The notes beneath the pieces were generated by a model. That model was not told the origin of the DNA. It did no database searches and saw only the letters and a list, made by a program, of their open reading frames with translations. This document shows positions 33,746-42,387 of a stretch of DNA of 56,145 bases, in pieces; within the stretch, counting starts at the first letter, position 1, and every line of letters begins with the position of its first letter. This stretch comes from Bacteroidales bacterium. GTDB lineage: Bacteria; Bacteroidota; Bacteroidia; Bacteroidales; UBA932. The stretch is from contig JAFSXX010000054.1 of the NCBI GenBank assembly GCA_017443845.1, positions 1-56,145 of the forward strand. The letters are read 5' to 3'. Both the position numbers and the translations under genes were made by a program.

Positions 33746-33749
33746 TGAG

Positions 33750-34388
33750 TCACTGGCGCATAAAGGGATTGGAGGCCTTCTCTTCCCCTATCGTGGTGGG
33801 ATATCCGTGGCCCGGGAACACTTCCGTCGGATCTGGAAGGGTGGCAAGGCGGTTGCGGAGGCTCTCCCTGAGGGCGTTGAAATCGCCGCCCGGAAGGTCT
33901 GTCCTTCCCACACTGCCCTGGAAGAGGGTGTCGCCGCAGAAGAGCATCCCCTCTTTTTCGCAATAGAAACAGACCGAGCCCTCGGTGTGCCCGGGGGTCG
34001 CAATGACCGTCAGTTCCGTATTGCCGAAAGAGACCTTGTCGCCGTCTGATATGCCACTGAAGGTGCACGAGGGCCGCTGCAGCTCCAGGCCGAGGAAGTC
34101 GGCGGTCTCGTCGGCGTGCTCCACCTGGCCGATATCGGCCTTGTTTATCAGCACCTCGGGATGCCAGGCCTCGTAGCAGCGGCGAAGCCCGAAAATATGG
34201 TCGAAATGGCCGTGGGTGAGGAGCACCTTGACCGGCCGGAGAGCATTCTCGTCAACGAATTCCTTGAGACGCAGGAACTCCCGTTCCCCGCAGCATCCGG
34301 GATCTATCAGCGCGGCCTCACCGCTTTCGTCCCAAAGCAGATAACAACACTCCCTGAGCGGATTGAAGTAGAATACCTTTGTCTCCAT
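33750..34388 (-). CDS. metallo-beta-lactamase-fold hydrolase (glyoxalase II/YcbL-like)
   Basis: A protein of 212 residues. Zinc-binding [10 protein letters not shown], then [32 protein letters not shown] and [20 protein letters not shown] are the signatures of the small glyoxalase II-like group, which hydrolyse thioesters; the true substrate is unknown. First gene of a probable operon with uvrA and the kinase. Confidence 0.88.
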   Translation of the reverse strand: METKVFYFNPLRECCYLLWDESGEAALIDPGCCGEREFLRLKEFVDENALRPVKVLLTHGHFDHIFGLRRCYEAWHPEVLINKADIGQVEHADETADFLGLELQRPSCTFSGISDGDKVSFGNTELTVIATPGHTEGSVCFYCEKEGMLFCGDTLFQGSVGRTDLPGGDFNALRESLRNRLATLPDPTEVFPGHGYPTTIGEEKASNPFMRQ

Positions 34389-34404
34389 TTCGGCTATTTT
34401 ATTA

Positions 34405-34412
34405 CAAAATTA
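34405..34412 (-). promoter_or_regulatory. -7 box of the MBL-uvrA-kinase operon
   Basis: On the minus strand TAATTTTG, 16 nt before the MBL gene start; back to back with the promoter of the deoxynucleoside kinase. Confidence 0.55.
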
Positions 34413-34425
34413 CGAAAAGAGTTTG

Positions 34426-34433
34426 TAAATTTG
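34426..34433 (+). promoter_or_regulatory. -7 box of the deoxynucleoside kinase gene
   Basis: TAAATTTG, 26 nt before the ATG at 34460, diverging from the uvrA operon. Confidence 0.55.
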
Positions 34434-34459
34434 TCAGGTTAACATCATAAAGAGAGATT

Positions 34460-35074
34460 ATGCATATCGCCATCGCAGGAAATATCGGAAGCGGCAAGAC
34501 GACGCTCACCCGCATGCTCGTGGACCACTACGGCTGGACCCCGAAATTCGAATCAGTGGATTACAACCCATATCTGGCTGACTTTTACAGCGATATGGAG
34601 CGCTGGTCGTTCAATATCCAGATTTACTTCCTCAACAAGCGATTCCTCGACGTGGTCGAAATCCGCAAGAGCGACCAGATCATCGTCCAGGACCGCAGCA
34701 TCTACGAGGACGCCTGCATCTTCGCCCCCAACCTCCACGACATGGGGCTGATGGCCACCCGCGACTTCGAGAACTACAAGTCGCTCTTCTCCCTTATGGT
34801 CTCGCTGGTACAGGCTCCCGACCTGCTGATCTATCTGCGTTCCTCAATCCCCAACCTGGTGGCCAACATCCAGAAGCGCGGCCGCGAATACGAGAGCAGC
34901 ATCCGCCTCGACTACCTCAAGGGCCTCAACGAACGCTATGAAGAGTGGATCGAGCACTACAGCGACGGCAAACTCCTGATCATCGACGTAGACAACCTCA
35001 AGTTCCAGGAGCGCCCCGAAGACTTCAGCACCATCTGCGACAAGATCGACGCCCAGCTCAACGGACTCTTCTAG
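34460..35074 (+). CDS. deoxynucleoside kinase (dNK family)
   Basis: A protein of 204 residues. P-loop GNIGSGKTT at residues ~7-15, the substrate-binding WSFNIQIYFLNKRF region, the DRS motif in VQDRSIYEDACIFA, and a LID-like RGREYESSIRLDYL segment. It phosphorylates deoxynucleosides (dG/dA/dC type) to monophosphates in nucleotide salvage. The exact base preference cannot be read. Confidence 0.88.
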   Translation: MHIAIAGNIGSGKTTLTRMLVDHYGWTPKFESVDYNPYLADFYSDMERWSFNIQIYFLNKRFLDVVEIRKSDQIIVQDRSIYEDACIFAPNLHDMGLMATRDFENYKSLFSLMVSLVQAPDLLIYLRSSIPNLVANIQKRGREYESSIRLDYLKGLNERYEEWIEHYSDGKLLIIDVDNLKFQERPEDFSTICDKIDAQLNGLF

Positions 35075-35101
35075 CCGCCCCGGGTGCCGACTTGCTTTAT
35101 C

Positions 35102-35170
35102 GCTCCCATCCACAAAATGGCATAAAAAAAGTGGATGGGAGCCTTTATTTGAGGCCCCCATCCATTTTTT
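35102..35170. terminator. nested terminator hairpins after the deoxynucleoside kinase gene
   Basis: Arm 1 (35102-35113) pairs perfectly with arm 2 (35131-35142), 12 bp. Arm 2 can instead pair with arm 3 (about 35153-35163), which is followed by ATTTTTTG, a good plus-strand terminator tail. The rest of 35171-35310 shows no gene. Confidence 0.65.
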
Positions 35171-35310
35171 GCCCGTGATTTGTGGACGGCAAATCTACTT
35201 TGAAAGCTGACGGATTCTGCCGATGCCAAAGGCACAAGTACAACCAGTACCCGGAATCTTTAAATCGGCAAAATAGATGCAGGACAAAGCGAAGATGTTT
35301 TATTTCTGTT

Positions 35311-35793
35311 TTATAACCCAAGCATTTCGGGGGTAATACTGAACGTCCATTCAATAGTTGGATAGTCCTTCATATCAGAATTCTGTATGTAAGAGCTGCT
35401 CACTTCCCAATTCTTGCTATCATAGATTGAATAAGGCTCATCATAAACACTATCCTGATGCCAGACAGCCAGAACATTACCCATTCCATCGTTGACAGTA
35501 AAGGTCTCGCCCAAACCAGGACTGTAAGAAAACGAATCATTTTTACAATCACCGGGTTTCAACAATGGAGTTGGAACGAGAATCCCTCTGTCTTTTGAAT
35601 ATAGTATGATAGCATTGTTGATATGAAGCTTTATCTCTTTATTGTCCCCATTCTTCAATAATAGCAACCTTTCCGTATCATTCTTTATGGAATAACGGAC
35701 AATAGTATTGTATTTACCCTCCCACCCCATCTGGGTACAAGAAGTTATTGCAGCCCAACAGATAAGAACACAAAATCTTACGAAAGTTTTCAT
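35311..35793 (-). CDS. small lipoprotein, paralogue family member 1
   Basis: A protein of 160 residues, not a family I can name. Lipoprotein signal MKTFVRFCVLICWAAITSC. The C-terminal half reads GNVLAVWHQDSVYDEPYSIY then DSKNW and ends ITPEMLGL. The same layout (GNxLxxWxxxD, an I-x-D/N-x-x-NW segment, ending ITPEMLGL or LNELSL) appears in the genes at 35790-36314 and 37436-37957. Likely outer-membrane or periplasmic lipoprotein. Overlaps the next upstream gene by 4 nt. AT-rich compared with the rest of the window. Confidence 0.7.
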   Translation of the reverse strand: MKTFVRFCVLICWAAITSCTQMGWEGKYNTIVRYSIKNDTERLLLLKNGDNKEIKLHINNAIILYSKDRGILVPTPLLKPGDCKNDSFSYSPGLGETFTVNDGMGNVLAVWHQDSVYDEPYSIYDSKNWEVSSSYIQNSDMKDYPTIEWTFSITPEMLGL

Positions 35794-36314
35794 TTTAATG
35801 ACAATTCATTCAAGACAATACTCCAATTATAGTGATTATACTCCCCGTCAACGGTTTTTGAGCCAGTCCAGCGAGCAGCATCAAAAATATTGAACTCCTT
35901 CTCATCCCCAGGCTTCCAACTGGCAAGGACCTGGTTTTCATCATTGAGAATCGTCACCCCGGTATCATCCTTTACTTCTCCCACATATATGGAATTGAAA
36001 AGGGATTCCAGATTGTCATTGGGAATCTTGTTGTACTTCCAATATGAATAACCGACCACCTCCGTTTTTCCAGAAGGAATGGTACACTCGATCACACTCC
36101 GTTCTTCAGGTATAGAATAGAGAGAAAACGAGCCGATGTAAGAAACGTGGCGATAAACGATATCCCGTCCTGTCTGATTCGATATCTCGAAGGTAGCATC
36201 GTTTATGTCCTCTGTTTTCGCATAGCGTGAATAAAACGGCGACAAATCAATGCAACTGACAGAAATAAGCAGGAACGCTATCCAGATGATAATCTTATTG
36301 ATAGTACGTATCAT
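35790..36314 (-). CDS. small lipoprotein, paralogue family member 2
   Basis: A protein of 174 residues with lipoprotein signal IIIWIAFLLISVSC. Internal ISNQTGRDIVYRHVSYIG, then ENQVLASWKPGDEKEFNIFD, AARW and terminal LNELSLK align by eye with the paralogue at 35311-35793. Function unknown; ISNQTGRDIVY hints at a small beta-rich domain. ATGA overlap with the following gene shows co-translation. Confidence 0.7.
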   Translation of the reverse strand: MIRTINKIIIWIAFLLISVSCIDLSPFYSRYAKTEDINDATFEISNQTGRDIVYRHVSYIGSFSLYSIPEERSVIECTIPSGKTEVVGYSYWKYNKIPNDNLESLFNSIYVGEVKDDTGVTILNDENQVLASWKPGDEKEFNIFDAARWTGSKTVDGEYNHYNWSIVLNELSLK

Positions 36315-36371
36315 ATAATGAATCTATTTGAGTACTGACTGATGGATACAATAACTATCAGTTTCCGGCTC

Positions 36372-36941
36372 CTAAAAAATAATATCAGGTCCGAACCCAC
36401 GGCTGGTATAATGATCCACAGGAGAGCCTGTCACCAAATGGTCACAAAGATCCTTGAACCATTCCGATGGATAAAAATACGCTATTCTTGAAAGTGAAGA
36501 ACAATCCTGAATATTAATTTGTTTAAAAAGGACAATGAGAGTCTTCCATTGCTTTGGGGAAATATCGGCAAACTCCTGATCTTCCGGAACTTTGATAGCG
36601 GCGCCTACTGCCTTACCGGCGGCATCAAAAGTCAAGACAAACCCGATATTTCCTTTCGCAGAACTCATCAGTTTCAACTTGTCACCGGAAAAAGTCTTTA
36701 GAAAAGCATCGTCCAGCATACTGACCAAATTTAAGGGGTATAACGGGAAGGTATACTTCGGGCCTATTGGTTGGAGCCAGTTGCTATCCAGCGGAATATC
36801 GCTGCTATATCGATCTTCTTTCAAATACATGATAACCGCTTTTCGACCACCTTCATCCAGAGTGGTGAGTGGCTTTACAACGATATCGTTCCCTCTTCCA
36901 CCGAACAAAAGAAAGCATAGACAAATAATAAGTGATTTCAT
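36372..36941 (-). CDS. hypothetical exported protein
   Basis: A protein of 189 residues with a short hydrophobic N-terminus (MKSLIICLCFLLFGG) that may be a signal peptide or, given LCFLLFGG without a usable Cys, an anchor. Segments such as KQWKTLIVLFKQINIQDCSS and YPSEWFKDLCDHLVTG are not recognised. A weak TATTTTG lies upstream near 36976. Same strand and composition as the flanking lipoprotein genes. Confidence 0.6.
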   Translation of the reverse strand: MKSLIICLCFLLFGGRGNDIVVKPLTTLDEGGRKAVIMYLKEDRYSSDIPLDSNWLQPIGPKYTFPLYPLNLVSMLDDAFLKTFSGDKLKLMSSAKGNIGFVLTFDAAGKAVGAAIKVPEDQEFADISPKQWKTLIVLFKQINIQDCSSLSRIAYFYPSEWFKDLCDHLVTGSPVDHYTSRGFGPDIIF

Positions 36942-37062
36942 TGTGAGATTAAAATATTCTAACGAACTTCATAGCAAAATACAATTATTCGTTAATAATT
37001 ATAGAATCATATAACTGACGGTTGCACTCAAATACGAAACCGACGAGGTTCCGCCAAGGTTC

Positions 37063-37407
37063 TCAGATTTTCTTCAAATGAATTCGCACCGTCTCATCGT
37101 CAGGCGCAAACTGAAGCTCCATTTCGGAACCTGAGAGTTTGACAATGACGAATTCAATCAAATCGAAGTCATACCCGAGATCGACATGTATTATGCTTCC
37201 CTCTCTTTTATAGCGGCAATCTATCTCTTCTCGCAAGTCGGCATAAGTTATTTTCAAAGACTCCTTTTTAAAAGAAAAGACAGTACCCGCAGGAAAATCA
37301 TATTCATTTGTTGATGATACGACCTCCCACGAGCCAATGATGGAGTCCTCCTTATTACAAGATACAAATGCCAAAATTATGGCAAAAAGCAGTATAATTC
37401 TTTTCAT
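37063..37407 (-). CDS. lipocalin-like lipoprotein
   Basis: A protein of 114 residues from ATG 37407; lipoprotein signal MKRIILLFAIILAFVSC. IIGSWEVVSSTNEYDF followed by alternating strands (FKKESLKITYA, CRYKREGSIIHVDL, EMELQFAPDDETVRIHLKK) is typical of the small lipocalin-like proteins common in Bacteroides. Ligand unknown. Confidence 0.68.
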   Translation of the reverse strand: MKRIILLFAIILAFVSCNKEDSIIGSWEVVSSTNEYDFPAGTVFSFKKESLKITYADLREEIDCRYKREGSIIHVDLGYDFDLIEFVIVKLSGSEMELQFAPDDETVRIHLKKI

Positions 37408-37435
37408 AAAAACGGTAAGCTTTATCAATTATTCT

Positions 37436-37957
37436 TTATTCTTTTAGACCCAGCATTTCCGGAGTGATGTCGAAGTCGCCAATGTATTCGTCAAGTTCGA
37501 CAAAGGTATTATAGTATGGTTGAAAGACATTAATGTTCTTTTTTATACGAGAATAATTGATAGTCCAGTTGTCTATATTGAAAATATTATCTGGCTCTAT
37601 CGTAGCATCCTCATAACGCCAACAGCGAAGAAGATTACCCGCCTTATCATATATCTCCATTCTGGCTCCTTCTATTGCAAATTCACTGTAAAACAATTCT
37701 GTTTTATCGATTGTATCTTGAGAATCCCAAGATCGAAACAAACACGGCATAGAACGACCTTGTTTAAAAAAACGGATTCTATTGGAATAATATCGTTGAG
37801 TATCAAATCCAATGCATAGCATACCTATTGAGTCGCTGCATTGATTCCTAACCTGGAGAGTATAAGTACTATCAGTGGTTTCAAGGTTCTCCAGAGGACA
37901 CCCATATAAGCTAAAAACACAAAACGACAAAGACACCCAACGAAGTAATCGTTTCAT
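37436..37957 (-). CDS. small lipoprotein, paralogue family member 3
   Basis: A protein of 173 residues from ATG 37957 (MKRLLRWVSLSFCVFSLYGC); the ATG at 38023 would overlap the preceding gene. AGNLLRCWRYEDATIEPDNI then FNIDNW and terminal ITPEMLGLKE repeat the pattern of the genes at 35311 and 35790. It follows the metallopeptidase-like gene by 4 nt, so the two are probably one transcript. Confidence 0.7.
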   Translation of the reverse strand: MKRLLRWVSLSFCVFSLYGCPLENLETTDSTYTLQVRNQCSDSIGMLCIGFDTQRYYSNRIRFFKQGRSMPCLFRSWDSQDTIDKTELFYSEFAIEGARMEIYDKAGNLLRCWRYEDATIEPDNIFNIDNWTINYSRIKKNINVFQPYYNTFVELDEYIGDFDITPEMLGLKE

Positions 37958-37961
37958 TTCT

Positions 37962-39704
37962 TTAATAATTATTTGGATTTGAAAATGCCGTGTCAATTGA
38001 GAACGATAATTCTGGAAAGGCATATTGTAATTGATTCTTAAAAATACTGATATCTGTCACTCCGGGCTGCAATTGGTCATATGCATTTTTGGGAGTAATC
38101 AGACTAGATAAAAAAAGATGCTCCAACGCTTTATTTTTAAACCAATATACTGTGTCTCTTGAAAGACCATACTTCATGTTTAAAAAGAAATCCCCTACCG
38201 CATGTGCCCACATCTCTGTTACACCACATGGTCCATTACCCGGATCTGAAGCAGAACCATAAGTATCTTCCCCTCCGCTCTCTATAATATTGGTCAACTC
38301 ATAAGAGAAAACATCGCTCCACCAATCACATCTTGCGGAATTGGTCGATCCCAGTTGCTGAAAATGTGATGCGTGTGATAATTCATGACTGATATACTCA
38401 TATATCATACTCGAAGAACAATTGTCAATTCCGCAAACAACCACATCGGGTCCAAGCAATTGTAGCACAAAACAGACTATACCGTAAAATGTTGAATAGA
38501 TAAATTGATCATAATAAGAACGGAATGAAATATGAAGTATTTGCGGAATATTTAAATGATACATCATTCCATGCGCCAGCATCAATGTTGAAGCACCACT
38601 TGCTGGTTCGATAGCCATTATCCTTAGATTGTTGGCAGGTTTCTGAATCCCAGTAGATTCACAGTATTTATACCAGTCATACGCTGCATTGTTAATATTA
38701 GCCAAAGCCCAACTTTGGCTTTCTGGATTAGTATCAATAGACCATGAATCTATATCAAAAGTTTTATTCTTCCATATATCTTTTCGTTGTGTTATATATC
38801 GGCAAGAAAAACCTTCAACATTATTAAACGACAGTTTTCGTGTTGGGGTTGAACCAAATACATTTGTCATTTCATAATGGCCGTATTCATCAGTATAAAC
38901 CGTACGAATCTTTAGACTATGTCGAAGCGTCACCTTTACACCTTTCACCCCTACAGAGTCTGCAAGTGCGCCATCATAATACTTAATGTTGCCCTGAAGT
39001 ATATTATTCCCGGGGTTTCCTCCGTTTCCTCCCGGATCGTCGAAACCAGGGCCTATTTCAGGACCGTTCCAGCCGTCATCTGGATTTCCATTTATCTCAT
39101 AGCCCACCATTCCAAAAGCCAGTTGTTCGATAGGTGTCAATCCACCGTTTGGATTTGAAGAGGGACCTTCGGGAATGTAGCAGACTTCAAGCACATCGTA
39201 ATCCATAGAGGGCAGCTGAGCATCAATCGGTATCACTGTATAAAGCCAAGTAAGAGTGGTATCCGTCAATGAAGGATCTTGGTACTCATCAGGATCTCCG
39301 AGTATTTCATAATCAAGGGGATAATTGAAGTACTCATAGTCGGAATCGAGTATCCAGTCGACATCCGAAGACGTTTCAGGAAGCATCCTCACATACTTAT
39401 AATTAGGCTCAAAAGAGGGCGCCGTGGTATCGGGATCTGATTTTGTCCTGGGATGCAACTCTTCCCAGGCTTTAGACATCACTTCGTATGAATAAGGATT
39501 GGGAAGCTTTTTTCCAAGTATCTTTCCGTCTGTAAGATCAGGTATTTCTGTTATAGTAATTGTACGCTTGGCATCCTTATATTCGCGAGTGACTGGCCGA
39601 GGTCGGCTGTCCAAAGCTTTTTCTTCATATAATGAGCAACTTGCAGTTAACATCACTGCGAGTAACAGTATTACTGATTTGATATGAAAAATGTTATTAT
39701 TCAT
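37962..39704 (-). CDS. large lipoprotein with HExxH zinc-metallopeptidase motif
   Basis: A protein of 580 residues; lipoprotein signal ending MLTASC. The N-terminal third is Asp/Pro-rich. Around residue 235-290 GNIKYYDGALADSVGVKGVK then TVYTDEYGHYEMTNVFG looks like a carboxypeptidase-regulatory-like beta sandwich. The C-terminal part carries IYEYISHELSHASHFQQLG with His440-Glu441-x-x-His444 and a further His447, then WWSDVFSYELTNIIESGGE and EMWAHAVGDFFL that could supply a third (Glu) ligand as in gluzincins. Likely a surface or periplasmic peptidase, but the family is not one I can name. Low GC. Confidence 0.65.
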   Translation of the reverse strand: MNNNIFHIKSVILLLAVMLTASCSLYEEKALDSRPRPVTREYKDAKRTITITEIPDLTDGKILGKKLPNPYSYEVMSKAWEELHPRTKSDPDTTAPSFEPNYKYVRMLPETSSDVDWILDSDYEYFNYPLDYEILGDPDEYQDPSLTDTTLTWLYTVIPIDAQLPSMDYDVLEVCYIPEGPSSNPNGGLTPIEQLAFGMVGYEINGNPDDGWNGPEIGPGFDDPGGNGGNPGNNILQGNIKYYDGALADSVGVKGVKVTLRHSLKIRTVYTDEYGHYEMTNVFGSTPTRKLSFNNVEGFSCRYITQRKDIWKNKTFDIDSWSIDTNPESQSWALANINNAAYDWYKYCESTGIQKPANNLRIMAIEPASGASTLMLAHGMMYHLNIPQILHISFRSYYDQFIYSTFYGIVCFVLQLLGPDVVVCGIDNCSSSMIYEYISHELSHASHFQQLGSTNSARCDWWSDVFSYELTNIIESGGEDTYGSASDPGNGPCGVTEMWAHAVGDFFLNMKYGLSRDTVYWFKNKALEHLFLSSLITPKNAYDQLQPGVTDISIFKNQLQYAFPELSFSIDTAFSNPNNY

Positions 39705-39792
39705 TTTCGATTATAAAGTTAATCATTTTACTGAATCTACTATAATAATAAGCATTATCTGACCAAAATTGCATCAGGCATTTTTACACAGA

Positions 39793-40182
39793 CTATATCT
39801 CCCATTCACCTATATACTCCGTGCCGGTGGCAAGGATAAGGGTTATGGTGTAATGTCCGGGGTCGCCGGAGATAAGGAACGAGTCTCCTCCCAGGGAGGA
39901 ATCAACGAGGTAAGAGTGATACTCGGCGGTGTCGGTTTTTTCGATTTCGACAGTGACATCACCGAGATTATCAAAGAAGTAAACATTTACAGCTGACAGA
40001 GCTGAGCTGTAAAACACCTGAATGGGAATTACTGTTCTGTGATGCTCATTCTCCGTTCCGGAATGAGAGGTTCCCTCTTCGATAATGATTTCGTCATCTC
40101 CGTCATAACAAAATGCGGAGGTAATATTGAAGGGCAACGCGAGAAGTGCTGCGACTAAGAATAAAACTATTTTATTTTTCAT
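39793..40182 (-). CDS. DUF3244-type secreted protein
   Basis: A protein of 129 residues with a signal peptide (MKNKIVLFLVAALLALPFNI). RTVIPIQVFYSSALSAVNVY followed by LGDVTVEIEKTDTAEYHSYL and GHYTITLILATGTEYIGEWE is the layout of the small DUF3244 beta-sandwich proteins common in Bacteroides. Function unknown. Confidence 0.68.
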   Translation of the reverse strand: MKNKIVLFLVAALLALPFNITSAFCYDGDDEIIIEEGTSHSGTENEHHRTVIPIQVFYSSALSAVNVYFFDNLGDVTVEIEKTDTAEYHSYLVDSSLGGDSFLISGDPGHYTITLILATGTEYIGEWEI

Positions 40183-40208
40183 TTCTGTTTTTGGTTAACT
40201 GTTATATG

Positions 40209-40216
40209 CAAATTTA
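40209..40216 (-). promoter_or_regulatory. -7 box of the DUF3244-type gene
   Basis: On the minus strand TAAATTTG, 26 nt before the ATG at 40182. Confidence 0.55.
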
Positions 40217-40277
40217 CTTACAGCCAACACCAAAAATGAAATTTCAGCCCTGGAAAAACCTTACATTAAGAAACGCA

Positions 40278-40311
40278 AAATCGGCCGTGGAGATGCGCCT
40301 GAGGCCGATTT
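40278..40311 (-). terminator. terminator of the TPR/HTH regulator gene
   Basis: Perfect 9-bp stem (40278-40286 with 40303-40311) with a 16-nt loop; the minus strand continues TTTTGCGTTTC. It is about 107 nt after the stop codon at 40419. Nothing else is seen between 40217 and 40418. Confidence 0.55.
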
Positions 40312-40418
40312 CAACAATAGCACAAAACAAATATCTTACATAAATCGAAAATGCTCGCATCATATTGATTATCAATCAATTACCCTTCCTATTGCACAAT
40401 AGACTGATAATCAAAGCA

Positions 40419-42062
40419 TTAGCCGATCAACAGAAGATATCTATCTTTATCCTTACAATCCTTAGAGGAAATGATGCCCTTTATCCTTGACTTCTGGGTA
40501 TAGAGAGCCTCCTTCGACTTACCGGTAAGCAACGAAATGGTAGTTGCATCAAAACCGGCGAACAGATAGCAGACCAACTGGAGATTATTGTCCGTTACTT
40601 CCGGATAATCTGCTTTGAAGTCGGAGATGACATTGTCCAACTTCTCATTCAACTCATTTTCCAGCTGGTGAGAATCATCCTTGACGAGAGAAGCCAACTC
40701 GCGGATTCTTTTTATAGTCCTTTTCGATGCCCGCTCGTCTTCCGAGGAGAGATATGCTTCGCACAGTTGACCTATTGTCTTGAAATACTCCTTATTCCTT
40801 CTTACATAGTCTTCTCTCAACTTCTGGGTTTCCTCTTTATGAAGGGTATTCTCTGATTCCAACTGTTTTTCGACCGTTTCGGCAATCTCGCGGAGATTAT
40901 CGTTTTCAGCAGCCAATTTTAGATTCCTTGTCTTCACATAAGAATAGACAATCGCAGATGCGGCAATAAGCGCCATCAACAGCAGGAAAAAGAGAAGCCG
41001 CTGCTCCCTGAAGTGAGATTCGGCCGCCTCCTGACGGGCGATGGCATAATCACGCTGGGCCTTGTGGGTCGCCTGAACAAGAGCGACGTTCAGGACTTTC
41101 GACCGGCCGTCGATGGTTGAAACCAAATAATCAAACCCTTTCTTGTAATCACCTTTTGCATAACACGAACGGGCTAGCCAACCGGAAGTCTTGTTGTCCG
41201 AGGAATCCAACTGTGAATAAATCCTGTCAGCACGGGAGTGGTCTCCAACCAGATCGCTTGCATAGGCGTAGGCGCCCCACATCTGCTTCGACGGCATTCT
41301 ATGAGTCTCATCAAATACTTCCGAGAAGAGACGGTACGCTTCCCCGGCATCCGGTTCAGGAAGGCAGAGCAGTTTTAGGGCCAGATTTGTCTTGGCGTCA
41401 ATACGGTTTGCCTTGTCTGGATTATCCGCCAACACGTCACGATAGATACCTATAGCCTCGTCATTCCTGTTCAGATTGGCCAGTGCATAAGCCTGCATCA
41501 ACCGGGCGTATTGTATATAGTCGTGGTCATCTGCCTTGACAAAGCAGTCATAAGCTTTGGTGGCGCAGTCCAGCTCCTCATCAGCATTATACATCCTGTT
41601 ATACAGGTGGGCCAAGGAGGAATAGACAAGACCTCCCTGGAAGTAGTCCCCGCATCTGTCAATGTATTTGGAAGCCTCTGTAAGGGAGATGATTGCATTG
41701 GGATAATCCTCCGCATTCTTGTAAATCACGCCTTGATAATGATATGACCGCATCTTGTCGTAGGGACTCCCGTGACGGGAATAATACTTGACGGCCGGGG
41801 CTATTACTGAAACATCAGTAGTATCGACATAACTCTTATGAAGCGCCATCGCGTACAGCAGGCTCCAGCGGGCACGGAGCCGGTCGCTGCGGAGAGATTC
41901 CTGCGGTATGGCGGTCAGAACGCTGAGAGCGCTGTCAGGGCGCTGCTGCATATAGCTCTCGACTTCGTCCAGCAGGGCCGCCGTTTTGCCGCTGCCGCCG
42001 CCACACGAAGAAAGCATTACCGCAAGCAGCGCGGCAAGCATTAAAAAACTGATTCTGCTCAT
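40419..42062 (-). CDS. membrane-bound TPR regulator with C-terminal HTH-like domain
   Basis: A protein of 547 residues from ATG 42062, which begins a lipoprotein-like signal (MSRISFLMLAALLAVMLSSC); the ATG at 42122 lies upstream of the promoter. Residues ~30-330 are TPR repeats (YHYQGVIYKNAEDYPNAIIS, YSSLAHLYNRMYNADEELDC), then a membrane helix (LLFFLLLMALIAASAIVYSY), a coiled coil, and a C-terminal segment with LQLVCYLFAGFDATTISLLT and GKSKEALYTQKSRIKGII, a Bacteroidota HTH variant. Such proteins are thought to link periplasmic cues to transcription. Confidence 0.78.
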   Translation of the reverse strand: MSRISFLMLAALLAVMLSSCGGGSGKTAALLDEVESYMQQRPDSALSVLTAIPQESLRSDRLRARWSLLYAMALHKSYVDTTDVSVIAPAVKYYSRHGSPYDKMRSYHYQGVIYKNAEDYPNAIISLTEASKYIDRCGDYFQGGLVYSSLAHLYNRMYNADEELDCATKAYDCFVKADDHDYIQYARLMQAYALANLNRNDEAIGIYRDVLADNPDKANRIDAKTNLALKLLCLPEPDAGEAYRLFSEVFDETHRMPSKQMWGAYAYASDLVGDHSRADRIYSQLDSSDNKTSGWLARSCYAKGDYKKGFDYLVSTIDGRSKVLNVALVQATHKAQRDYAIARQEAAESHFREQRLLFFLLLMALIAASAIVYSYVKTRNLKLAAENDNLREIAETVEKQLESENTLHKEETQKLREDYVRRNKEYFKTIGQLCEAYLSSEDERASKRTIKRIRELASLVKDDSHQLENELNEKLDNVISDFKADYPEVTDNNLQLVCYLFAGFDATTISLLTGKSKEALYTQKSRIKGIISSKDCKDKDRYLLLIG

Positions 42063-42081
42063 TCCCGTCGTCTTTATTACA

Positions 42082-42089
42082 CAAAGATA
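42082..42089 (-). promoter_or_regulatory. -7 box of the TPR/HTH regulator gene
   Basis: On the minus strand TATCTTTG, 19 nt before the ATG at 42062. Confidence 0.6.
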
Positions 42090-42129
42090 CTCAATAATTC
42101 TCACAACCGGAGGCTGTTGCATATTCCGT

Positions 42130-42266
42130 CAAAGTGACGTCGGGAGATGCGGCGCAGAGGGCCTTCTGGGGCAGGTCGGCCGACGTGATGGGCCGATATC
42201 GGCGTGTGACGTCGACTCATCCCCCGCCAGAACCGCCTCAATAGGCTATTGCCCGACGTCACTTTG
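42130..42266. repeat. 137-bp element bounded by perfect 15-bp inverted repeats
   Basis: CAAAGTGACGTCGGG (42130-42144) is repeated exactly in reverse complement at 42252-42266, and the match continues outward with one mismatch. Inside are two perfect palindromes, 42175-42184 (10 bp) and GCCGATATCGGC at 42192-42203. No coding potential. It looks like a MITE or a large structured intergenic repeat; no target-site duplication is obvious. Confidence 0.55.
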
Positions 42267-42323
42267 GCGAAAGGACCGGCCCTTCGACAAACACCAGGCC
42301 GGACCGACGGAGGGCGGGCGGTA

Positions 42324-42363
42324 TTTGCTCCTGAGAGGCCTATTTCTGGCCCGAAGGAGCAAA
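42324..42363. repeat. inverted repeat in the gene-free region
   Basis: TTTGCTCCT (42324-42332) pairs perfectly with AGGAGCAAA (42355-42363). It lies between the 137-bp element and the tandem repeats. Confidence 0.5.
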
Positions 42364-42387
42364 ACCGGAGCCCGGAGGAGGGCCGAG

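Noticed and set aside
31502-33748. 748-codon plus-strand open frame
   Set aside because: Antisense shadow of uvrA caused by GC-rich codon use; it has no recognisable domain.
35075-35310. possible tRNA or riboswitch in the gene-free stretch
   Set aside because: No cloverleaf or known aptamer pattern; only the nested terminator hairpins are supported.
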